Counted from the stretch's first letter, positions 8,442 through 18,160 are shown. The stretch: DNA of 64,000 nt from Massilia arenae (GCF_008014745.1 NZ_VPFD01000002.1:217109-281108), one strand, 5' to 3'. Made by a program: numbers and translations. Notes: generated by a model from the letters alone, not told the origin.

Positions 8442-9398
8442 TCATTTATCCAACGTTTCGAGGTGGTCCAGCATCGCCCCCGCCGGATCGGGCCCCAGGC
8501 AGTCGATCACGATCCGGTCCGGCATCGCGCGCAGCCAGGTGATCTGGCGCTTGGCCAGTTGGCGGGTGGCGATGACGCCCAGTTCGCGCAACTCCGCACG
8601 GTCGATATTGCCGTCCAGGTAGTCCCAGGCCTGGCGATAACCGACGCAGCGGATCGACGGCAGCGCGGGCGACAGGTCGCCGCGTGCACGCAGGCGCGCC
8701 ACTTCCGCCACCAGACCGCCATCGTCGCTATCGCCCAGCATCTGGTCGAAACGCAGCGCGATGCGCTTGTGCAGCACGGCGCGGTCATCGGTCTCGAGGC
8801 CGAACGACACCAGTTCGAACGGCAGCTCGGGCTTGGCGCGTTTTGCCAGCAGGGCCGACATCGGCTGGCCGGACAACGCATGGATTTCCAGCGCGCGGTT
8901 GATGCGCTGGGCGTCGTTCGGCGCCAGGCGCGCCGCCGTCACCGGATCGACCGCGCGCAGCTTCTCGTGCATGCCGGGCCAGCCGATGCGCGCAGCTTCT
9001 GCATCGAGCGCGGTGCGCACGCCCGCATCCGCCGTCGGCAGATCGTCCAGGCCGTCGACCAGTCCCTTGAAATACATCATCGTGCCGCCTACCAGCAGCG
9101 GCAGCTTGCCGCGCGCCGTGATCTCGCCCACCAGGCGGATGGTATCGGCGCGGAACTGCGCGACCGAATACGCCTCGAGCGGATCGAGGATGTCGATCAG
9201 GTGATGCGGCACGGCGGCCAGTTCGTCAGGTGTGGGCTTGGCGGTGCCGATGTCCATCCCGCGATACACCAGGGCCGAATCGACCGAGATGATTTCGCAC
9301 GGCCGCGTTTGCGCGATGCGCAGGGCGCTGGCCGTCTTGCCGGACGCGGTCGGGCCCATGATGGCCACGGCCATCGGCTTGTTCGTCTGGTTCATCAT
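8442..9398 (-). CDS. miaA: tRNA dimethylallyltransferase MiaA
   Basis: MiaA transfers an isopentenyl group from dimethylallyl diphosphate to N6 of A37 in tRNAs that read codons starting with U. The 318-residue protein has the P-loop GPTASGKT at about residues 15-22, followed by [19 protein letters not shown], the substrate-binding signature of the family, and [13 protein letters not shown] near residue 100. Its start overlaps the mutL stop by 4 nt (ATGA), so the two genes are probably translationally coupled. mutL-miaA adjacency is a well-known conserved pair in proteobacteria. Confidence 0.97.
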   Translation of the reverse strand: MMNQTNKPMAVAIMGPTASGKTASALRIAQTRPCEIISVDSALVYRGMDIGTAKPTPDELAAVPHHLIDILDPLEAYSVAQFRADTIRLVGEITARGKLPLLVGGTMMYFKGLVDGLDDLPTADAGVRTALDAEAARIGWPGMHEKLRAVDPVTAARLAPNDAQRINRALEIHALSGQPMSALLAKRAKPELPFELVSFGLETDDRAVLHKRIALRFDQMLGDSDDGGLVAEVARLRARGDLSPALPSIRCVGYRQAWDYLDGNIDRAELRELGVIATRQLAKRQITWLRAMPDRIVIDCLGPDPAGAMLDHLETLDK

Positions 9399-11326
9399 TG
9401 GCCGCGCAAGAACAGTTTATCGAGCGCGGAGATCTCGAGCTGGACCCAGGTCGGGCGGCCGTGGTTGCACTGGTCGGCGCGTTCGGTGCTTTCCATCTGG
9501 CGCAGCAGCGCGTTCATCTCGGGCACGGCCAGGATGCGGTTGGCGCGCACCGCCGTGTGGCAGGCGAGGGTGCCGAGCAGCTCGTTGCGGCGCTCGATCA
9601 GCACGCGCGAGCCGCCATATTCGCGTACGTCGCGCAGCACGTCGCGCGCCAGGGTCTGGGCGTCGGCGTTCTTGAGCAGGGTCGGCACGCTGCGCACGGC
9701 GAGGGTGGTTGGCGACAGCGCGGCGATGTCGAAGCCCAGCGTCTTCAGGGTGTCCTGGTGCTCGGTCGCGGTCGCGACCTCGATCGCGTCGGCGTAGAAG
9801 GTCACCGGGATCAGCATCGACTGCACCTGCATCTCCTGGCCCTGGGCCTGGGCGTCGAGCGCGTTCTTGATCTGCTCGTAGAGGATGCGTTCGTGGGCCG
9901 CGTGCATGTCGACCAGCACCAGGCCGCGCGTGTTCTGGGCCAGGATGTAGATGCCGTGCAGCTGGGCCAGCGCGAAGCCGAGCGGGAAGTCGTCGTTCGA
10001 CAGCGGGCGGTCCGATGCCGAGAGCGGCACAGCCATCGGGGCGGTCGAAGACGCAGGCATCGTGGTCGTCGCATCCGACTTGAACAGCGCGCCATAGGCC
10101 TCGGTGCGCTGCGCCACGCCACCGGTGGTCGATGGATCATCCCAGCGGCTCCCCGCCGGATATGGCGACGGCGAGAAGGTCGACAACTGCGCCCCGAACG
10201 ACGTCTGCTCATGCGGGCGCATCTGCGGCTGCGATGGCGACGGCGACATTTGCCACAGCGGCGTGCCACTCGGCCGCACCTCGGCCGCCGTGATCGGCGC
10301 CGGCACGCTGCCGTGCGCCGTGGCCGAGGTCTGGGCCAGCGTGCGCTGCACCGCGTGGAACACGAACTGGTGCACCGCGCGGCTGTCGCGGAAGCGCACT
10401 TCGATCTTCGATGGGTGGACGTTGACGTCGACCAGCGCCGGATCGAGGTCGAGCGACAGCACGTAGGAGGGGAAGCGGTCGCCGTGCAGCACGTCCTGGT
10501 AGGCGGCGCGCACCGCGTGCACCAGCACCTTGTCGCGCACGAAGCGCCCGTTCACGTAGAAGAACTGGCCGTCGGCGCGCGCCTTGGAGGCGGTCGGCAG
10601 GCCGACGTAGCCATGCAGGTGCAGCGGACCGGCCGATTCGTCCAGGGCCAGGCGCGCCTCGGCGAAATCGCTGCCGAGGATGTGGGCGCTGCGCTTGGCC
10701 GCTTCGCTCACGTTCCAGTGGTCGATCGTGCGGCCGTTGTGCGACAGGCTGAACGACACGTCCGGACGCGCCAGCGCGATGCGGCGCACGACTTCGGCGC
10801 AGTGACCATATTCGGTCTGTTCGGATTTTAAGAACTTGCGGCGCGCCGGGGTGTTGAAGTACAGGTCCTGCACGTCGATCGTGGTGCCGAAGGCGCCGGA
10901 CGATGGCGCCACCGTGCCCTCGTGCGAGCCGACGATCTCGAAGGCGTGGGCCGCGTCGGGCGTGCGCGAGGTGATGCGCACCGCGGCCACCGAAGCGATC
11001 GAGGCCAGCGCCTCGCCGCGAAAGCCCAGCGTGCCCACGTTCTCGAGGTCGTGCAGCGACGTGATCTTGGAGGTCGCATGGCGCGCCAGCGCCAGCGGCA
11101 GTTGTTCCGGCGCGATGCCGCGGCCGTTGTCGGTGATCGCGATGCGCTTGACGCCGCCTTCTTCGAGGCGCACGGTGATCTGGGTCGCGCCCGCGTCGAG
11201 CGCGTTTTCCAGCAGTTCCTTGACGACGGCCGATGGCCGCTCGACCACTTCGCCGGCGGCGATCTGCGAGATGAGCTGGTCGGGGAGCTGCTGGATGGGG
11301 CGGTGGGTCGGGGCAGGGGCGTTCAT
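9395..11326 (-). CDS. mutL: DNA mismatch repair protein MutL (endonuclease type)
   Basis: MutL links mismatch recognition by MutS to strand removal. The N-terminal GHKL ATPase is complete: [26 protein letters not shown] and [17 protein letters not shown] Pro/Ser/Gln-rich linker runs from roughly residue 330 to 450. The C-terminal domain carries [12 protein letters not shown], which fits the D-x-H-A-(x2)-E-(x4)-E nicking motif of endonuclease-type MutL, together with ACHTAVR and QCNHGRPTW, which correspond to the ACxxAxR and C-x-H-GRP metal motifs. The protein (643 aa) therefore probably nicks DNA itself, as expected in bacteria that lack MutH; that is inference. A TATAAT box sits 6 nt before the ATG. 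Confidence 0.97.
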   Translation of the reverse strand: MNAPAPTHRPIQQLPDQLISQIAAGEVVERPSAVVKELLENALDAGATQITVRLEEGGVKRIAITDNGRGIAPEQLPLALARHATSKITSLHDLENVGTLGFRGEALASIASVAAVRITSRTPDAAHAFEIVGSHEGTVAPSSGAFGTTIDVQDLYFNTPARRKFLKSEQTEYGHCAEVVRRIALARPDVSFSLSHNGRTIDHWNVSEAAKRSAHILGSDFAEARLALDESAGPLHLHGYVGLPTASKARADGQFFYVNGRFVRDKVLVHAVRAAYQDVLHGDRFPSYVLSLDLDPALVDVNVHPSKIEVRFRDSRAVHQFVFHAVQRTLAQTSATAHGSVPAPITAAEVRPSGTPLWQMSPSPSQPQMRPHEQTSFGAQLSTFSPSPYPAGSRWDDPSTTGGVAQRTEAYGALFKSDATTTMPASSTAPMAVPLSASDRPLSNDDFPLGFALAQLHGIYILAQNTRGLVLVDMHAAHERILYEQIKNALDAQAQGQEMQVQSMLIPVTFYADAIEVATATEHQDTLKTLGFDIAALSPTTLAVRSVPTLLKNADAQTLARDVLRDVREYGGSRVLIERRNELLGTLACHTAVRANRILAVPEMNALLRQMESTERADQCNHGRPTWVQLEISALDKLFLRGQ

Positions 11327-11338
11327 GGTGCGATTATA
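11327..11338 (-). promoter_or_regulatory. Possible mutL promoter giving a leaderless mRNA
   Basis: On the minus strand a perfect -10 box TATAAT (11338-11333) is followed by 6 nt and then the mutL ATG at 11326. Initiation 6-7 nt after the box would fall at the start codon itself. No Shine-Dalgarno sequence is visible in front of the ATG, which fits. The -35 region at a 17-nt spacing (GATCCG) is weak; a TTGACG lies further off, at 22 nt. Confidence 0.4.
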
Positions 11339-11370
11339 TCGCGCTGCTCGAGCCCCGGATCGTCAACGAC

Positions 11371-12300
11371 TCATTGCTGTTCGCGCACGGGAATCGGCAC
11401 ATTGCACAGGTCGATCGCGCCGGCCGCGACCTTGGTCCACGGACCGCCGCGGTTGCGCTGGGCCTCGATCACGGCCTGGAAGGCGGCGCTCTCGGTGCGC
11501 ATCACCTCGAGCTTGCTGCGCTCGGCCTGGGGCACGTCGGCCGCCAGGCGCACGCTGGCGATCGGCGTGCGTTGCTCGGCTTTCTCGTAGAAGCCAAGGG
11601 CTCCGGTCCCGCGCGGCATCACGGTGAGCAGCGGCATGCCGGCCACGATGCGGCCGACCACGGTGATGTTGCGGTCCAGGTGGCGCGGCGCGTGGCCGAT
11701 CACGGTGTACAGCTGCGAACCGTTGCCCGTATTGGACGCCTCGTCGCGCGCCACGCCGACCATGGCGTAGCAATGCGGCAACCAGGCTTGGCCGCCCTTC
11801 GGGTCGCGCGCGACCGGGAAGCCGTTCACGTGGCCCACCTGCGGCGCGTAGACGTCGCGTTCCTTCAGCTGCGTGAACGCGCCGGTGCCCTTGGCGGGCA
11901 CGGTGAATTCGGCGTCCACGGTCTTGGCGGCCTTGAACGGGCGCGGCGTTTCCTCGTCCGGATCGCCCCATTGCACCACGAAGCCATCTTGCGCGCGCAT
12001 GACCCACAAGCCGTCGAAGTAGCGTTCGCGCACCAGCGCGCGGATGTTCGCGGCCGCCTTCGGCGCGAAGTTCGGCGCCAGTTCCATGACGACGCGGCCT
12101 GCCGGCAGTTCCATGTACAGCGTGTTCTCTGGATCGAGGGGGCGCCAGTCGCCCGGCTTGGACGCCTTGACCACGTCCGCCACCGAGGGCTTGGGTGGCA
12201 ATTCCTTGCCGGACCCAGCCGGTGCGGCGTCGGCGTCGTGCGCGAGCAGGGCAACGAGCGCCATGCCGGTGATTGCGTGGATCGTGGTCGCTGCCTTCAT
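11371..12300 (-). CDS. Secreted peptidylprolyl isomerase, cyclophilin type
   Basis: A 309-residue protein with an N-terminal signal peptide ([20 protein letters not shown], cleavage after ADA or nearby) and a cyclophilin-like domain: [24 protein letters not shown] start, then [20 protein letters not shown] at about 93-112, and a late [16 protein letters not shown] segment. Cyclophilins catalyse cis-trans isomerisation of proline bonds during folding; here the location is the periplasm. The insertion [20 protein letters not shown] is longer than in small cyclophilins such as PpiA. Catalytic residues were not all checked, so activity is inferred. It is transcribed apart from mutL, 44 bp downstream of it in reverse order. 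Confidence 0.85.
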   Translation of the reverse strand: MKAATTIHAITGMALVALLAHDADAAPAGSGKELPPKPSVADVVKASKPGDWRPLDPENTLYMELPAGRVVMELAPNFAPKAAANIRALVRERYFDGLWVMRAQDGFVVQWGDPDEETPRPFKAAKTVDAEFTVPAKGTGAFTQLKERDVYAPQVGHVNGFPVARDPKGGQAWLPHCYAMVGVARDEASNTGNGSQLYTVIGHAPRHLDRNITVVGRIVAGMPLLTVMPRGTGALGFYEKAEQRTPIASVRLAADVPQAERSKLEVMRTESAAFQAVIEAQRNRGGPWTKVAAGAIDLCNVPIPVREQQ

Positions 12301-12509
12301 GGATTCTCCGTTTGGTTATGTGTATCAGGCAATTGTAGTCGAGCGTGAGGTCTGTACAAACCTGGCGCGCAGGTCCTGCGCCATAGTTGACAATTGGTGT
12401 AAATAAGTCGGCAAAAAGCGAAAATTCAGCGCCTTTTGTTGCTGCGGCGCACTCAAGTTAGCTGCGCCGGGTCCGATAAGGATAGGGTAAGCCCACTATC
12501 TGGACATCC

Positions 12510-13532
12510 ATGCGTAACCTGATCGCACTATTCGCCCTGAGCCTGGTCACCGCTCTGGCGAATGCGAACGATGCAGCTCCAACGACCAAGCCCGCGGTTG
12601 AGAAACCCGTGGCAATCGCTTCGATCAAGCCGAACCTGCGGCCTGGCGCGGCGACCCCTGCTGCTGCCCAAAAATCCGAAGAAGATGCGGAAGTCGACCT
12701 GTCGGTCCGCATCGCCGAAAAACTGGCCGAGCTGCGCGCCAAGCAAGCCCTGCGCGCCGAGGACGCCGCACGCGCACGCCGCGCCGCGGAAGCCCGCCGC
12801 AAGAAGGAAGCCGCGGTTGCCGCCGCTGCAGCCGTCGAGGCCGCCAAGCCGAAGAACGGTACCCACTGGACGTATGAGGGCGAATTCGGCCCCGAGAACT
12901 GGTCGAAGATCAATACCGCATGGGCATCCTGCAATACCGGCAACCGCCAGTCGCCGATCGACCTGCGCGACGGCATCAAGGTCGACCTGGAGCAGATCAG
13001 CTTCGACTACCACCCGAGTTCGTTCAACGAGATCGACAATGGCCATACGATCCAGGTGAACGTCGCAGGCGGGAACTTCCTGAGCGTGGGTGGGACCACC
13101 TACGAGCTGCAGCAATTCCACTTCCATCGTCCGGGCGAAGAGCGCATCAACGGCAAGGGCACCGAGATGGTCGTGCACCTGGTGCACAAGAGCTACGACA
13201 ACAAGATCGCCATCCTGGCGGTGCTGCTCGAGCGCGGCGACGCCAATCCCATGATCCAGACCGTCTGGAACAACCTGCCGCTGGAAAAGCACATGACGGT
13301 GACGCCATCGATCGTGCTCGACGTGAACGAAATCCTGCCGGCGCGGCGCGACTACTTCACGTATATGGGTTCGCTGAGCGAGCCGCCGTGCACCGAGAAT
13401 GTGCTGTGGCTGGTGATGAAGCAGCCGATGACGGCCTCGCCCCAGCAGATGGCCTTGTTCTCGCGGCTGTATCCGTTCAATTCGCGGCCGGTGCAGCAGG
13501 CGAATGGGCGAATGGTCAAGGAATCGATGTAA
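12510..13532 (+). CDS. Alpha-type carbonic anhydrase with N-terminal coiled-coil segment
   Basis: Carbonic anhydrase interconverts CO2 and bicarbonate. The protein has a signal peptide (MRNLIALFALSLVTALANA), then about 90 residues rich in Ala, Glu, Lys and Arg (around residues 60-110) that look like a coiled coil, and then the catalytic domain: HWTYEGEFGPENW, NRQSPIDLRDG, the zinc-ligand strand LQQFHFHRPGEE with two histidines, and MVVHLVHK with the third. Later the SEPPCTENVLWLVMK motif appears. All three expected zinc histidines are present. The charged N-terminal segment is not part of the common domain. The enzyme is likely periplasmic. A strong terminator follows at 13537. Confidence 0.93.
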   Translation: MRNLIALFALSLVTALANANDAAPTTKPAVEKPVAIASIKPNLRPGAATPAAAQKSEEDAEVDLSVRIAEKLAELRAKQALRAEDAARARRAAEARRKKEAAVAAAAAVEAAKPKNGTHWTYEGEFGPENWSKINTAWASCNTGNRQSPIDLRDGIKVDLEQISFDYHPSSFNEIDNGHTIQVNVAGGNFLSVGGTTYELQQFHFHRPGEERINGKGTEMVVHLVHKSYDNKIAILAVLLERGDANPMIQTVWNNLPLEKHMTVTPSIVLDVNEILPARRDYFTYMGSLSEPPCTENVLWLVMKQPMTASPQQMALFSRLYPFNSRPVQQANGRMVKESM

Positions 13533-13536
13533 TAGC

Positions 13537-13564
13537 AAAAGCCCGGGATGCCGGGCTTTTTTGT
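13537..13564 (+). terminator. Rho-independent terminator after the carbonic anhydrase gene
   Basis: A 10-bp stem (AAAAGCCCGG and its complement) with a GATG loop and a run of six T starting in the stem. It lies 5 nt after the stop codon at 13532. Confidence 0.9.
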
Positions 13565-13577
13565 TGGCCTTGAGACC

Positions 13578-13682
13578 GTCGTCCCCGCGAAGGCGGGGAC
13601 CCAAGTGTGCTTGAGTTGATGCTACTCTTGATGCTGTGGGCTGTTCGACTGACTTAGGTTCCCGCCTTCGCGGGAACGACGT
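13578..13682. repeat. Pair of REP-like palindromes in inverted orientation
   Basis: Two copies of a dyad unit face each other: GTCGTCCCCGCGAAGGCGGG at 13578 and its partner ending CGCGGGAACGAC at about 13680. Each forms a hairpin with a GAAG or CTTC loop. They flank a ~55-bp spacer and lie between two convergently transcribed genes, the usual place for REP/BIME elements. A similar partial unit occurs at about 63845, next to the IS4 remnant. Confidence 0.7.
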
Positions 13683-13696
13683 CTCATGGCAGCAGG

Positions 13697-14482
13697 TCAA
13701 GAAATACGGTAACGCCCTTCCCACACTGCGCCCGGCGCCAGCTCGACCGGGCTCAACTGCGCTGGCTCGATGCACACGAAGCGCTGGTACTCGTCGTCTT
13801 CCATATCGGCCAGAGCGGCCGTGTCCGCAGCGCCCGGATTCCACACCACGGCATCCTTGAATCCCGCCTGCTCCAGCGTCAGTACGCGCGCCCAAGTGCC
13901 CAGGGTGATGTTGCCGGCAACATTCTCATAAACCACGTCGAGCTTGTCCGCGATCGACAAGGTGCCCGCCTCGAGCCCCTCGATGCGCACGTCCGCCAGG
14001 TGCGGCACCAGGTGATAGGTATGCAGCGCCGCCGCGAACGGGAAGGGCGCGGCGCCCGCGTTGCGCACGCCGAGCGCCATCTCCAGCGCATTGGCTTGCA
14101 CGGTCACGCGCAGCGTCAGTGCAAAGCGGTGCGGCCAGGCAGCGGCCATTGCCGGCGCCAGGTCGGCTTCATTCAGGCCGAATTCCGCCCACGCCGTATC
14201 GCCCTCGATGCCGTGCCCTTCCAGGCGCCAGGTGCTGAGCCGTGCGAAGCCATGGCGCATGCCGTCGCCGCGCTCGCCGAACTGGGGAAAGATGACCGGC
14301 ACGCCGCCACGGATCGCGCGGCTGCCGTCCAGGGCCGAGCGGCTGCTGAGGAACATGCGCTCGCCGCCGTCGGCGCCGTGCCACGATACCAGGTGGCCGC
14401 CATACAGGGTGACGACGGCGCTGGCGCCGTCCGGCGCCGTGATGCGAATCGCGGGCAATTGCCCGAAGCTGATGTTTTCCAT
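13697..14482 (-). CDS. D-hexose-6-phosphate mutarotase, YeaD-like aldose 1-epimerase family
   Basis: A 261-residue cytoplasmic protein of the galactose-mutarotase fold. Features are VTLYGGHLVSWHGADGGERM near residue 20, IRGGVPVIFPQFGERGDGMR near 60 and the catalytic-region ALHTYHLVPHL. The family interconverts alpha and beta anomers of glucose 6-phosphate and related sugars. The ATG at 14482, 13 nt after the amiC stop codon, is preferred over a longer in-frame start at 14566, which would overlap amiC by 70 nt. The short gap suggests co-transcription with amiC. Confidence 0.88.
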   Translation of the reverse strand: MENISFGQLPAIRITAPDGASAVVTLYGGHLVSWHGADGGERMFLSSRSALDGSRAIRGGVPVIFPQFGERGDGMRHGFARLSTWRLEGHGIEGDTAWAEFGLNEADLAPAMAAAWPHRFALTLRVTVQANALEMALGVRNAGAAPFPFAAALHTYHLVPHLADVRIEGLEAGTLSIADKLDVVYENVAGNITLGTWARVLTLEQAGFKDAVVWNPGAADTAALADMEDDEYQRFVCIEPAQLSPVELAPGAVWEGRYRIS

Positions 14483-14495
14483 GATGGGTTCCGGC

Positions 14496-16010
14496 TCAGG
14501 TCTGGCGGCTCTTGGCCATGGGCGGATTATCGGCGAAATAGCGGCGGATGCCATTCGTGATCGCATTGGCCAGCTGGTCCTGGTAGGCGTCGTCGTTCAG
14601 GCGCGCTTCTTCCTGCGGGTTCGAGATAAAGGCGGTCTCGACCAGGATGGACGGGATGTCCGGTGCCTTCAGCACGGCAAAGCCGGCCTGCTCGACCGAG
14701 GCCTTGTGCAGGCGGTTGATGCCGCCGATTTCCTTCAGCACGGCCTTGCCCAGCTTGAGGCTGTCGTTGATCTGGGCCGTGGTCGACAGGTCGAACAGCA
14801 CGCTGGCCAGGTGCTTGTCGCCCGTGCCAGTCAGGTTGGCGCCGCCGATCAGGTCGGCCTTGTTCTGGTCGTTCGCCAGCCAGCGCGCCGCGCTCGAACT
14901 CGCGCCTTTCTCCGACAGCACGAACACCGACGAGCCGCGCGCGGTCGGCGAGATCCAGGCGTCGGCGTGGATCGACACGAACAGGTCGGCCTGCACCTTG
15001 CGCGCCTTTTGCACGCGGGTACCCAGCGGCACGAAGAAGTCGCCGTCGCGAGTCAGCATCACGCGCGTGTTCGGCATCTGCTCCAGCTTGGCCTTGAGGC
15101 GCTTGGCCACCGCCAGCACGATGTCTTTTTCGCGGCTGCCCTTGGCGCCGATCGCGCCCGGGTCTTCGCCGCCATGGCCCGGATCGAGGGCGATGGTGAT
15201 CATGCGCGCCACTTTCTGGGCAGGCAGGGGGGCCGCTGCCTTGGCCGGCGGCGGTTGCACCGCCAGGGCCGGGGCCGTGCCCTTCAGTCCCGACATCTCG
15301 GCTTCCAGCTTGGCGATCGCATCCGGGCCGGCATTCGGCTGGGTGCGCGGGACGGCCGGCGGCGGCACGGGAATCTGCACCGGCGGCGTGCCGGTGACGG
15401 GATTGGGCGAGGCCGGCGCGCCGGCCACCGGCGTACTGGCGACGGGATCGCCCAGGGCCGGCTGGTCGGCCGCCAGGGTCGTGGTCGGGCCCGGACTCCA
15501 GTCGCCCTGTTCGATCAGGGCGGCGATCGGGTCGACCGGGGCGGCCGGGTACAGGTCGAACACCAGGCGGTGCTGGTAGCCGGCTACGGGGGCCAGCGTA
15601 AACACCTGCGGCTTGATCTCGGCCTTGAGGTCGAACACCAGGCGCACTACGTTCGGCCGGTTCTGGCCGACCCGCACCTGCTTGATGTAGGGATCGTTTG
15701 CCTCGATCTTGGCCACCAGGCTCTTGAGCGTGGGGCTCAGGGCCAGGCCGTCGATATCGACCACCAGGCGCGGCGGATCGGGGATCAGGAAGTGTTCGGC
15801 CTTGAGGTCGGTGTCGTTTTCCAGCGTCACCCGGGTATAGTCGGGGGCGGGCCAGACACGGACGGCCAGGATTTCATTGGCGCTGGCGTGCAGCGGGATG
15901 ACGGACAGCAGCAGGGTGCCGCCCGCCTTGAGCAGGACGCGGCGGCGCGAGGACGAAGGCGTCACGCTGGCGGCTGGGGCGGCAGAAGGGGGGCGAGACG
16001 GTCGAGGCAT
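14496..16010 (-). CDS. amiC: N-acetylmuramoyl-L-alanine amidase AmiC
   Basis: AmiC cuts the amide bond between MurNAc and L-Ala so that daughter cells can separate. The first ~35 residues include SSSRRRVLLKAGG, a twin-arginine signal, as in E. coli AmiC. An AMIN domain follows (EILAVRVWPAPDYTRVTLEN, QVRVGQNRPNVVRLVFDL), then a Pro/Ala linker and the Amidase_3 domain with zinc motif TIALDPGHGGEDPGAIG, FVSIHADAW and a catalytic glutamate in ILVETAFISN. The ATG at 16010 overlaps tsaE by 49 nt. An in-frame GTG at 15965 overlaps the tsaE stop as GTGA and still keeps the Tat signal (490 aa), so the true start is uncertain. Confidence 0.95.
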   Translation of the reverse strand: MPRPSRPPSAAPAASVTPSSSRRRVLLKAGGTLLLSVIPLHASANEILAVRVWPAPDYTRVTLENDTDLKAEHFLIPDPPRLVVDIDGLALSPTLKSLVAKIEANDPYIKQVRVGQNRPNVVRLVFDLKAEIKPQVFTLAPVAGYQHRLVFDLYPAAPVDPIAALIEQGDWSPGPTTTLAADQPALGDPVASTPVAGAPASPNPVTGTPPVQIPVPPPAVPRTQPNAGPDAIAKLEAEMSGLKGTAPALAVQPPPAKAAAPLPAQKVARMITIALDPGHGGEDPGAIGAKGSREKDIVLAVAKRLKAKLEQMPNTRVMLTRDGDFFVPLGTRVQKARKVQADLFVSIHADAWISPTARGSSVFVLSEKGASSSAARWLANDQNKADLIGGANLTGTGDKHLASVLFDLSTTAQINDSLKLGKAVLKEIGGINRLHKASVEQAGFAVLKAPDIPSILVETAFISNPQEEARLNDDAYQDQLANAITNGIRRYFADNPPMAKSRQT

Positions 16011-16471
16011 AGCAGGCCTAATTCGGACAACGCCTGCAATTCTACATCACGGCCGGGCCCGCTAACGTTGAGCAAGACACGCAAATCGGGCGGTGGCAAC
16101 ACCGGATCGCCTTTTTCAGGCCATTCGACGATACATACGTTACGTCCGTCAAAGTCTTCGCGAAAGCCCGCGTCCAGGAATTCTTCCGGGCTGGACATGC
16201 GGTACAGGTCGTAGTGGATGACGTTCAAGGGCTTGTCATCGAGCATTACCCGATAGGGTTCCGACAAGGTGTAGGTCGGGCTTTTGACATTGCCGGCATG
16301 GCCGGCCGACTGCAGCAGCGCGCGGGTGAGGGCGGTCTTGCCGGCGCCGAGGTCGCCGTGCAGATAGATCACCAGGCCCGGCTGCAAGGCGCGCGCCAGG
16401 GCGGCGCCGAGGGCGGAAGTGGCGGACTCGTCCGGCAGATAGCGCTGCAAGCGCGATTTAAAAGGCAGCAT
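15962..16471 (-). CDS. tsaE: tRNA t6A biosynthesis ATPase TsaE
   Basis: TsaE is the ATPase partner of TsaB/TsaD in making the N6-threonylcarbamoyladenosine of tRNA A37. The 169-residue protein has the Walker A HGDLGAGKTALTR at about residues 38-50, SPTYTLSEPY (the switch I region) near residue 66, and a Walker B region around IHYDLYRMSSPEEF. The ATG at 16471 is chosen because an upstream in-frame start would run into the divergent queG gene. It overlaps the amiC start, suggesting one transcript tsaE-amiC-mutarotase. tsaD, its partner, lies at 30.5 kb in this window. Confidence 0.95.
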   Translation of the reverse strand: MLPFKSRLQRYLPDESATSALGAALARALQPGLVIYLHGDLGAGKTALTRALLQSAGHAGNVKSPTYTLSEPYRVMLDDKPLNVIHYDLYRMSSPEEFLDAGFREDFDGRNVCIVEWPEKGDPVLPPPDLRVLLNVSGPGRDVELQALSELGLLCLDRLAPLLPPQPPA

Positions 16472-16511
16472 CGAATAAAATAGCGAGTTGTCTTGCGTGA
16501 TTTCTTGCGGT

Positions 16512-17609
16512 ATGCCCACTTCCCCCGACCCTGCTCCCGACCTGCCCCAGCTTGCGCGCGCCATCAAGGCGTGGGGCAAGGAGCTGGGCTTTGCCGACGT
16601 GCGCATCGCCGACGTCGACCTGGGCCACCTGGAGGCCGGCCTGCAAGCCTGGCTGGACGCGGGTTACCACGGCGAGATGGATTATATGGCAAGCCATGGC
16701 ATGAAGCGTGCCCGTCCCGCCGAACTGGTGCCGGGCACAGTGCGCGCCATCGTGGCGCGCATGGATTACCTGCCCGCCTCCCAGGATGCCGACTGGCGCG
16801 CCGTGGAGCGCCTGCGCCAGCAGGATCCGGATGCCGCCGTGGTCTCGGTCTATGCCCGGGGACGCGACTACCACAAGGTCTTGCGCAACCGCTTGCAGTC
16901 GCTGGCTGGAAAGATCCAGGAAGCGATCGGCCCGTTCGGCTTTCGCGTGTTCACCGATTCGGCGCCGGTGATGGAGTTGCCGCTGGCCGAAAAGGCCGGG
17001 CTAGGCTGGCGCGGCAAGCACACGCTGCTGCTGTCGCGCGCGGCCGGCTCGACCTTCTTCATCGGCGAGATCCTGGTCGACCTGCCGCTGCCCGTCGATC
17101 CGCCCACCGGCGCGCATTGCGGCCAATGCCAGGCCTGCATCGACCTATGTCCGACCGGGGCGATCCTGGGGCCGGGCAAGCTCGACGCGCGGCGCTGCAT
17201 CTCCTACCTGACGATCGAGCTGAAAAGCAGTATCCCGGAAGAACTACGTCCCCTGATCGGCAACCGCATCTATGGCTGCGACGATTGCCAGGTGGCCTGT
17301 CCGTGGAACAAGTTTGCGCAGCGTGCTTCGGTGCCGGATTTCGACGAACGCAACAGCCTGGCAGAGGGCGACCTGGTCAGTCTGTTCGCCTGGGACGAAG
17401 AAGAATTTAATCGCCGCATGGAAGGCAGTCCGATTCGCCGGATCGGCCACGAACGCTGGTTGCGCAACCTGGCAGTGGGATTGGGAAATGCCGCCGAGAA
17501 AAAGCGCGGAGATGCGGTCATCGTGGCTGCCCTGCAATCCCGGTGCGATCATCCATCCGAACTGGTGCGAGAGCACGTCGCCTGGGCCCTGGCGCGCCAC
17601 GCCGCCTGA
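16512..17609 (+). CDS. queG: Epoxyqueuosine reductase QueG
   Basis: QueG uses cobalamin and two iron-sulfur clusters to reduce epoxyqueuosine to queuosine in tRNA. The 365-residue protein shows SAPVMELPLAEKAGLGWRGK (the catalytic-aspartate region), a first ferredoxin motif CGQCQACIDLCPTGAI and a second, CDDCQVACPWN, both typical of the family. An in-frame TTG at 16488 would add 8 residues; the ATG at 16512 is preferred, but ribosome sites are poor in both cases. It is divergent from tsaE across only ~40 bp, and both act on tRNA. Confidence 0.95.
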   Translation: MPTSPDPAPDLPQLARAIKAWGKELGFADVRIADVDLGHLEAGLQAWLDAGYHGEMDYMASHGMKRARPAELVPGTVRAIVARMDYLPASQDADWRAVERLRQQDPDAAVVSVYARGRDYHKVLRNRLQSLAGKIQEAIGPFGFRVFTDSAPVMELPLAEKAGLGWRGKHTLLLSRAAGSTFFIGEILVDLPLPVDPPTGAHCGQCQACIDLCPTGAILGPGKLDARRCISYLTIELKSSIPEELRPLIGNRIYGCDDCQVACPWNKFAQRASVPDFDERNSLAEGDLVSLFAWDEEEFNRRMEGSPIRRIGHERWLRNLAVGLGNAAEKKRGDAVIVAALQSRCDHPSELVREHVAWALARHAA

Positions 17610-17629
17610 GCCGACAGGGAATCAGGCGA

Positions 17630-18010
17630 TCAGATCTCGATGCGTTTCAGGCGCAGTGCCGACCAGTCGCCGTCGATCGAGATCATGGCCACGCCGGTGA
17701 TGCCGTTTTCCTTCGCATAGGCATTGATCGAATCGCGGTTGATGTCGGTGGCCTTGGAGGCGGTCTGCTTGAGGTAGGCGATCCACAGCGAACCCTTCTC
17801 GCCCAGCTTGCGCTTGGCGACGTCGAAATAATGCTCGAGATCCTTGCGGTGCATGCAGAACATCAGGATCACGTCGAAGGGACCGTCGCCCTCCTTGACG
17901 ATCTCGGCCGGCATCTGGGCCGCCACGTTCGGATTCACCTGGCCATTGAGCACCAACATCGATTTTGCCGTTCGTAAAAACATCTTGTCTGCAACTGTCT
18001 TTTCGTTCAT
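17630..18010 (-). CDS. DUF3052-like small protein
   Basis: A 126-residue cytoplasmic protein with ribosome site AGGA 8 nt before the ATG. The segment GPFDVILMFCMHRKDLEHYF followed by GSLWIAYLKQTASKATDINR and ISIDGDWSALRLKR resembles the second half of DUF3052-type proteins, in which a Rossmann-like core ends in a WSGLRF-type strand. Function is unknown. It lies tail to tail with queG, 20 bp apart. Confidence 0.5.
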   Translation of the reverse strand: MNEKTVADKMFLRTAKSMLVLNGQVNPNVAAQMPAEIVKEGDGPFDVILMFCMHRKDLEHYFDVAKRKLGEKGSLWIAYLKQTASKATDINRDSINAYAKENGITGVAMISIDGDWSALRLKRIEI

Positions 18011-18160
18011 TGGAGTTTCCTAAAAGAGAGTGGCATCGCGGCGCCCGGGGCCGCGGCGCGTTCAAGACTATTTTACAAGGCTTCCATTGAGAAGCTGGAA
18101 CGCTTGACGCGCGACAAGGTCGGCAAAAAGGGAGAGGCCGTGCGAACGCGCGGCCGGTAT

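Noticed and set aside
14061..16214. Plus-strand frame of 717 codons opposite the mutarotase, amiC and tsaE genes.
   Set aside because: Antisense reading of three clear genes.
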